From Hyphomicrobiales bacterium (lineage in GTDB: Bacteria > Pseudomonadota > Alphaproteobacteria > Rhizobiales > Xanthobacteraceae): a DNA stretch of 8,593 nucleotides. The notes beneath the pieces are model-generated. The model saw only the letters and a list, made by a program, of their open reading frames with translations, searched no databases and was not told the origin of the DNA. The stretch lies in the NCBI GenBank assembly GCA_017304505.1, contig JAFKKQ010000466.1, forward strand, positions 1 to 8,593, given 5' to 3'. Position 1 is the first letter of the stretch. The number at the start of each line of letters is the position of its first letter. The translations under genes and the position numbers were made by a program. Positions 5,708 to 8,593 of the stretch are shown here, one piece after another.

Positions 5708-6676
5708 ATGCGTCACCTGTTCACCTTCTCGCTCGCGGCATGCCTTGGCGCGAGCGTTCTGCCACCGCCGGCCCAAGCGCAGGATTTCCCGACCCGGCCC
5801 ATCCGCATCATCGCCAACCAGAGTCCGGGTGGCATCAGCGACATCTTCATCCGCGCCGTTGGCGAGGAGCTGCACAAGCGTTGGGGTCAGCCCGTCGTCG
5901 TCGAGAACCGCCCCGGCGGCCGCGAGAACATCGGCGTCCGCGCTTGCCAGGATTCGAAGCCGGACGGTTACACCGTCTGCATCCTTTATTCCGATGCGCT
6001 GGTCTACAACCCGCACCTGTTCAAGAAGCTGCCGTTCGACATCAACGGCGTGCAGCCCATGACCAACCTGTTCTACATCCTGCAGACGATGGTCGTGAGC
6101 GCCGACCTCAAGGTGAAGACACTCGACGAACTGGTGGCGCTGTCGAAAGCCAAGCCCGGAACGCTGAACTACACCACGCCGGTCTATGCCGCCGTGGCGA
6201 TGATGACCAGGCTGGAGAAGGAAAAAGGCGCCGACTGGGTGCGCGTGCCGTTCAAGGGCGGCGGCGACGCCGTCACGTCGATCTTGAGCGGAACGACGCA
6301 GATCACCATCGTCGGCGAAGGCAACCTGACGAGCCATATCCGCGCCGGCAAGATGACGCCGGTGGCGATGGTCAACAACATCCGCTCGCAGAACTTCCCC
6401 GACGTGCCGACGCTGGCCGAATCTGGCTACGACGGCCCGCCATCGAAGGCGTCGTTCGGCCTGTTCGCCCCGAAGGGCGTGTCGCGGACGATCATCGACA
6501 AGTATGTCGCCGAGGTCGGCAAGATCATCAACGATCCGGACTTCGCGGCGAAGAACCTGAAGGCGCGCAGTCTGGTGCCCGCCATCAGCACGCCGGAAGC
6601 CTACGCCAAGGAGCTTGAGAAGGATCGCGCCGAAGCCGCGCAGGTGGTCAAGAACGCGGGCCTCGAAGTGCAGTAG
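5708..6676 (+). CDS. Bug/TctC-family periplasmic substrate-binding protein (orphan)
   Basis: A 322-residue tripartite tricarboxylate transporter binding protein with no membrane subunits adjacent downstream. The signal peptide is Sec-type (MRHLFTFSLAAC..., cleavage near PAQA, residue 24). The mature start DFPTRPIRIIANQSPGGISD is the family signature with D45; the usual PF/PPGG loop is NQSPGG here. KPDGYTV (84-90), VENRPGG (65-71), TPVYAAVA (157-164), IRAGKMTPVA (211-220), FPDVPTLAESGY and GLFAPKGV (251-258) all match the family. Cysteines C80 and C91 bracket the DGYT motif and could form a periplasmic disulfide, which is uncommon in this family. GGAG at 5693-5696 is a somewhat distant ribosome site (11 bases). 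Flanked by terminators on both sides, it is a single-gene unit that may share the TctBA proteins encoded upstream or elsewhere. Confidence 0.92.
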   Translation: MRHLFTFSLAACLGASVLPPPAQAQDFPTRPIRIIANQSPGGISDIFIRAVGEELHKRWGQPVVVENRPGGRENIGVRACQDSKPDGYTVCILYSDALVYNPHLFKKLPFDINGVQPMTNLFYILQTMVVSADLKVKTLDELVALSKAKPGTLNYTTPVYAAVAMMTRLEKEKGADWVRVPFKGGGDAVTSILSGTTQITIVGEGNLTSHIRAGKMTPVAMVNNIRSQNFPDVPTLAESGYDGPPSKASFGLFAPKGVSRTIIDKYVAEVGKIINDPDFAAKNLKARSLVPAISTPEAYAKELEKDRAEAAQVVKNAGLEVQ

Positions 6677-6714
6677 CGCAAGGCCGTCGCGGAGGATCGC
6701 TCGCCCGATCGGCA

Positions 6715-6750
6715 GAAGCCCTCGCGGTTCGACCGCGAGGGCTTTTTCTT
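6715..6750 (+). terminator. strong rho-independent terminator after the orphan binding protein
   Basis: AGCCCTCGCGG (6717-6727) and CCGCGAGGGCT (6733-6743) form a perfect 11-pair stem with a five-base loop TTCGA, followed by TTTTT and then CTT. It separates the plus-strand gene ending at 6676 from the convergent minus-strand gene ending at 6768. On the minus strand the trailing T-run is poor, so it acts mainly on plus-strand transcripts. Confidence 0.9.
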
Positions 6751-6767
6751 ATCGAGCACGACCGCGG

Positions 6768-7184
6768 TCAGGCGGTCGCCGCGACGATATCGATTTCCAC
6801 CAGCATGCCTGGACGCGCGAGATTGCTCACGACCAGGAACGTATGCGCCGGCAGCGCCACAACCCCGGCCAGCGCCTCCTTCCGCGCCGCCTGATAGTGC
6901 GGCCGGTCACGCACGTCCACGAGATAGGCGGTGATCTTGACGATATCGCTCATGGTGGCGCCGTGCGTGGCCAGGAGCCGCGCGGCCTTCTCGAACGCAT
7001 AGCGGGCTTGGGCGCAGGCATCGCCGGGATGGCGCACACCGCCCGCGGGATCGTCCGCATCTTCAGCGCCGATGCCGGCAAGAAAAAGCAGCGTACCCGG
7101 TCCCTTGACGGTGACGACCTCGGAAAACGAGGACCGCGCGAACGCGCTGTCGCCGTGGTGCTTCTTCTCGAAATCAACCGGCAT
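6768..7184 (-). CDS. RidA/YjgF/YER057c/UK114 family protein with His in place of the catalytic Arg
   Basis: A 138-residue cytoplasmic protein of the Rid family, small trimers whose archetype hydrolyses reactive enamine/imine intermediates. The family core is clear: LLFLAGIGA (32-40), GDACAQARYAFEKAARLLATHGATMSDIVKITAYLVDVRD (54-93), and a C-terminal LPAHTFLVVSNLARPGMLVEIDIVA (111-135). At the position where RidA has PART with the substrate-carboxylate-binding arginine (Arg105 in E. coli), this protein reads PAHT (H114). The start at 7184 is preferred over an ATG at 7259 because the family begins near it and GGAG (7195-7192) is seven bases upstream. Its first 11 bases overlap the end of the PqqE-like gene, so translation is likely coupled. 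The substitution places it among non-archetypal Rid groups, whose functions are largely unknown; canonical 2-aminoacrylate deaminase activity is doubtful. Confidence 0.9.
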   Translation of the reverse strand: MPVDFEKKHHGDSAFARSSFSEVVTVKGPGTLLFLAGIGAEDADDPAGGVRHPGDACAQARYAFEKAARLLATHGATMSDIVKITAYLVDVRDRPHYQAARKEALAGVVALPAHTFLVVSNLARPGMLVEIDIVAATA

Positions 7185-8031
7185 CGAAGGTCTCCATGAA
7201 TGGCGCACCGAAGCGGAACGCAGGCGCCGACGCAGACACCAGCCCCGATGGTGCGACATGGAACATCAGCGGCTCCCCGCCACCACCAAGCATGTCTTCC
7301 GCATCGAACGCCGGCATCCGCGCGTCGATGACGATTCGGCCCTTATGGGTATGCCGCAGTCTTTCGATTTCGCCCGCCACCCTTTGCTTATCCTCCGTGG
7401 TCGGAATCCAATCCGCGCCATAGGCAATGCGGACACGTTCGGCCTTCAGCCGCAGGGCAAGCTCGACCATCGCCGCGATCCGCCCGACGTTGTCGCGGCC
7501 GACAGCAAAACTCACGATCAACGGCAGACCCAGCCGAACCGCTTCGGCCGCGAGCGCGTGCTTGCGTTGAAATGCGCCGCGCTGCCCCGCCATGCGATCC
7601 GCCGACACGGCATCGGCATCCCCCATTTCGACCTCCACCCGGGCGAGCCCCGCCTCCCACAGATCGCGCATCGCGCGGGTGGCGATCCCGATCCCCGACG
7701 TGAGAAGGCAGGTGTCGAGTCCGGCCTCGCGCGCATGGGCGACGATATCGACGAGGTCGCTTCGGACGCGCGGCTCACCGCCGAGGAGACGCACATGGCG
7801 CGCGCCCAAGGCCACCGCCTCGACAAACAGCCGCGACCAGGCGAGCGCGTCCAATTCATCCTCTCGGCCCTCACCGATCCGACGATCCGGGCCGCGGCCG
7901 GGCGGGCACCGGCGTGTCAATTCAGCGACAAAGCACGTGGACGCCGGGCGGTTCCCCTCGCCGATCTCACCGATGCCGCGCGGGGCCATGTCCCACTGCC
8001 GCGCACGCTGGATTGCCATTTCTCCAACCAT
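7174..8031 (-). CDS. PqqE-like radical-SAM-fold protein lacking Fe-S cysteines (possible pseudoenzyme)
   Basis: A 285-residue protein related to PqqE, the radical SAM/SPASM enzyme that cross-links Glu and Tyr of PqqA. Matching segments in order: FVAELTRRCP (34-43, PqqE has ELTYRCP), DELDALAW, RLLGGEPRVRSDLV (81-94, the GGE SAM-binding motif kept), AREAGLDTCLLTSGIGI (100-116), DRMAGQRGAF, and EPLMFHVAPSGLV (253-265). The cluster motif CxxxCxxC is reduced to C42 with R46 and D49 at the other two places. The auxiliary-cluster cysteines are also gone (DMLGGGG for CMxGWG, VSASAPA for LPCHxA). The C-terminal SPASM part is absent, so the protein is about 80-100 residues shorter than PqqE. The frame is open to an ATG at 8109, but that overlaps a likely -10; 8031 or 8019 is favoured. 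Fold retention with loss of cofactors suggests a non-catalytic binding or scaffold role, or slow decay. Confidence 0.75.
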   Translation of the reverse strand: MVGEMAIQRARQWDMAPRGIGEIGEGNRPASTCFVAELTRRCPPGRGPDRRIGEGREDELDALAWSRLFVEAVALGARHVRLLGGEPRVRSDLVDIVAHAREAGLDTCLLTSGIGIATRAMRDLWEAGLARVEVEMGDADAVSADRMAGQRGAFQRKHALAAEAVRLGLPLIVSFAVGRDNVGRIAAMVELALRLKAERVRIAYGADWIPTTEDKQRVAGEIERLRHTHKGRIVIDARMPAFDAEDMLGGGGEPLMFHVAPSGLVSASAPAFRFGAPFMETFDAG

Positions 8032-8089
8032 GACAAACGATCCCGATCCCAACAGGCCGCGACACAATCGGCTTGCGCGCGGCCTCCGG

Positions 8090-8095
8090 CTTATA
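8090..8095 (-). promoter_or_regulatory. possible -10 element for the PqqE-like/RidA pair
   Basis: TATAAG on the minus strand (five of six to TATAAT) sits in an AT-rich patch about 60 bases before the ATG at 8031. No convincing -35 was found at 16-18 bases. The patch lies in the 108-base divergent gap shared with the binding-protein gene at 8140. Confidence 0.25.
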
Positions 8096-8127
8096 TGACA
8101 ATTGCGCATAGGAAACGCTCAAAATCG

Positions 8128-8133
8128 AAGGAG
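8128..8133 (+). promoter_or_regulatory. ribosome binding site of the third Bug-type gene
   Basis: AAGGAG lies six bases before the ATG at 8140 and fixes that start. Confidence 0.75.
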
Positions 8134-8139
8134 AGCGCC

Positions 8140-8593
8140 ATGCGTCCGCATCGCTCCTGGCTGGGAATAAGCTGTGCCGTCATTGCTAGCGCCGTCATCA
8201 TCAATCTACCGGCACAGGCGCAAGACTATCCGAACAAGCCCGTAACCTTCGTCACCCCCGCCGCCGCCGGCAACAGCCCGGACGTGGTGACGCGCCTCGT
8301 GGCGGACAAGCTGACCCAGCTCTGGAAGCAGCAGGTCGTGGTCATCAACCGTCCCGGCGCGGGCGGATTGATCGCGGCGCAGGCTGCCGCCGCGCTGCCG
8401 AAGGATGGCTACTCGCTCTACATGACGCAGGCTTCGACCTACACGGTCCTGCCGATCCGGCAGGCCGGCAAGATGCCTGTCGATCTGGAGAAGGCGTTTG
8501 TCGCCATCGGCATGGTCGGCGAGCAGCCGATCGCGTTCGGCGTCAACAAGAATATCAAGGCCAACACCGTGGCCGACTTGATCGCGCTCGCCA
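8140..8593 (+). CDS. Bug/TctC-family periplasmic substrate-binding protein (partial, 3' end off window)
   Basis: The first 151 residues of a tripartite tricarboxylate transporter binding protein, about half of the usual 320. A Sec signal peptide (MRPHRSWLGISCAVIASAV..., cleavage near PAQA, residue 27) precedes DYPNKPVTFVTPAAAGNSPD, the family's first strand and ligand loop. The loop differs from the usual PPGG: it is AAAGNSPD, with D48 kept at the carboxylate-contact position. VINRPGAGGLIAA (68-80) and LPKDGYSLYM (86-95) are standard family motifs. It is divergent from the PqqE-like gene. Membrane partners may follow outside the window; none is visible. Confidence 0.93.
   Translation, partial: MRPHRSWLGISCAVIASAVIINLPAQAQDYPNKPVTFVTPAAAGNSPDVVTRLVADKLTQLWKQQVVVINRPGAGGLIAAQAAAALPKDGYSLYMTQASTYTVLPIRQAGKMPVDLEKAFVAIGMVGEQPIAFGVNKNIKANTVADLIALA

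Noticed and set aside
5740..6618. 292-codon plus-strand frame inside the orphan binding-protein gene
   Set aside because: It is a shifted reading of a clear Bug-family gene; the product is Arg/His-rich without domains.
6615..7199. 194-codon plus-strand frame opposite the Rid gene
   Set aside because: It runs through the 6715-6750 terminator and is antisense to a conserved family protein.
7185..7259. 25-residue N-terminal extension of the Rid protein
   Set aside because: The family begins near 7184 and a ribosome site precedes that ATG. The extension is Arg-rich and lies within the PqqE-like coding region.
1..8593. CRISPR arrays, insertion sequences, tRNA genes, phage or defence genes
   Set aside because: No regularly spaced repeats, transposase motifs, terminal inverted repeats or cloverleaf-like sequences were seen on reading either strand.

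Overview
This is a GC-rich, gene-dense window of the kind found in free-living Proteobacteria with large genomes. The many periplasmic Bug-type binding proteins, signal peptides ending in AQA and the codon use best suit an alphaproteobacterium (Bradyrhizobium/Rhodopseudomonas-like Hyphomicrobiales). A betaproteobacterium cannot be excluded from sequence alone. There are no tRNA, rRNA, CRISPR or insertion-sequence signals. Both window edges cut a binding-protein gene.

Layout: (1) 1-973, minus strand: most of a LivK-type ABC binding protein, with a readable sigma70-like promoter overlapping a palindrome. (2) 974-1191: a divergent control region with two further repeat elements. (3) 1192-5523, plus strand: a probable catabolic and uptake cluster. 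It holds a VOC-fold metalloenzyme, a cyclase/kynurenine-formamidase-like metal hydrolase, and a tripartite tricarboxylate transporter in the order binding protein (tctC), small membrane subunit (tctB), large membrane subunit (tctA). A terminator closes it at about 5608-5650. (4) 5708-6676, plus strand: an orphan Bug-type binding protein ending in a strong hairpin terminator. (5) 6768-8031, minus strand: two overlapping genes, a PqqE-like radical-SAM-fold protein followed by a RidA/YjgF-family protein. (6) 8140 to the edge, plus strand: the start of a third Bug-type binding protein.

The cluster in (3) reads as import of an organic acid or aromatic-derived carboxylate across the inner membrane, with ring or amide opening and a VOC dioxygenase/isomerase/lyase step in the cytoplasm. 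The substrate cannot be read from the sequence.

Two things deserve most attention. First, tctA appears broken near its 3' end. The family-like reading stops at residue 440, and a plausible family C-terminus continues in another frame (5428-5523), with roughly 30 codons apparently missing. Second, the coupled pair in (5) joins a PqqE homologue that has lost essentially all Fe-S cysteines to a RidA homologue whose canonical catalytic arginine is histidine. Both keep their folds and open frames, which suggests a non-canonical pair and not simple decay.
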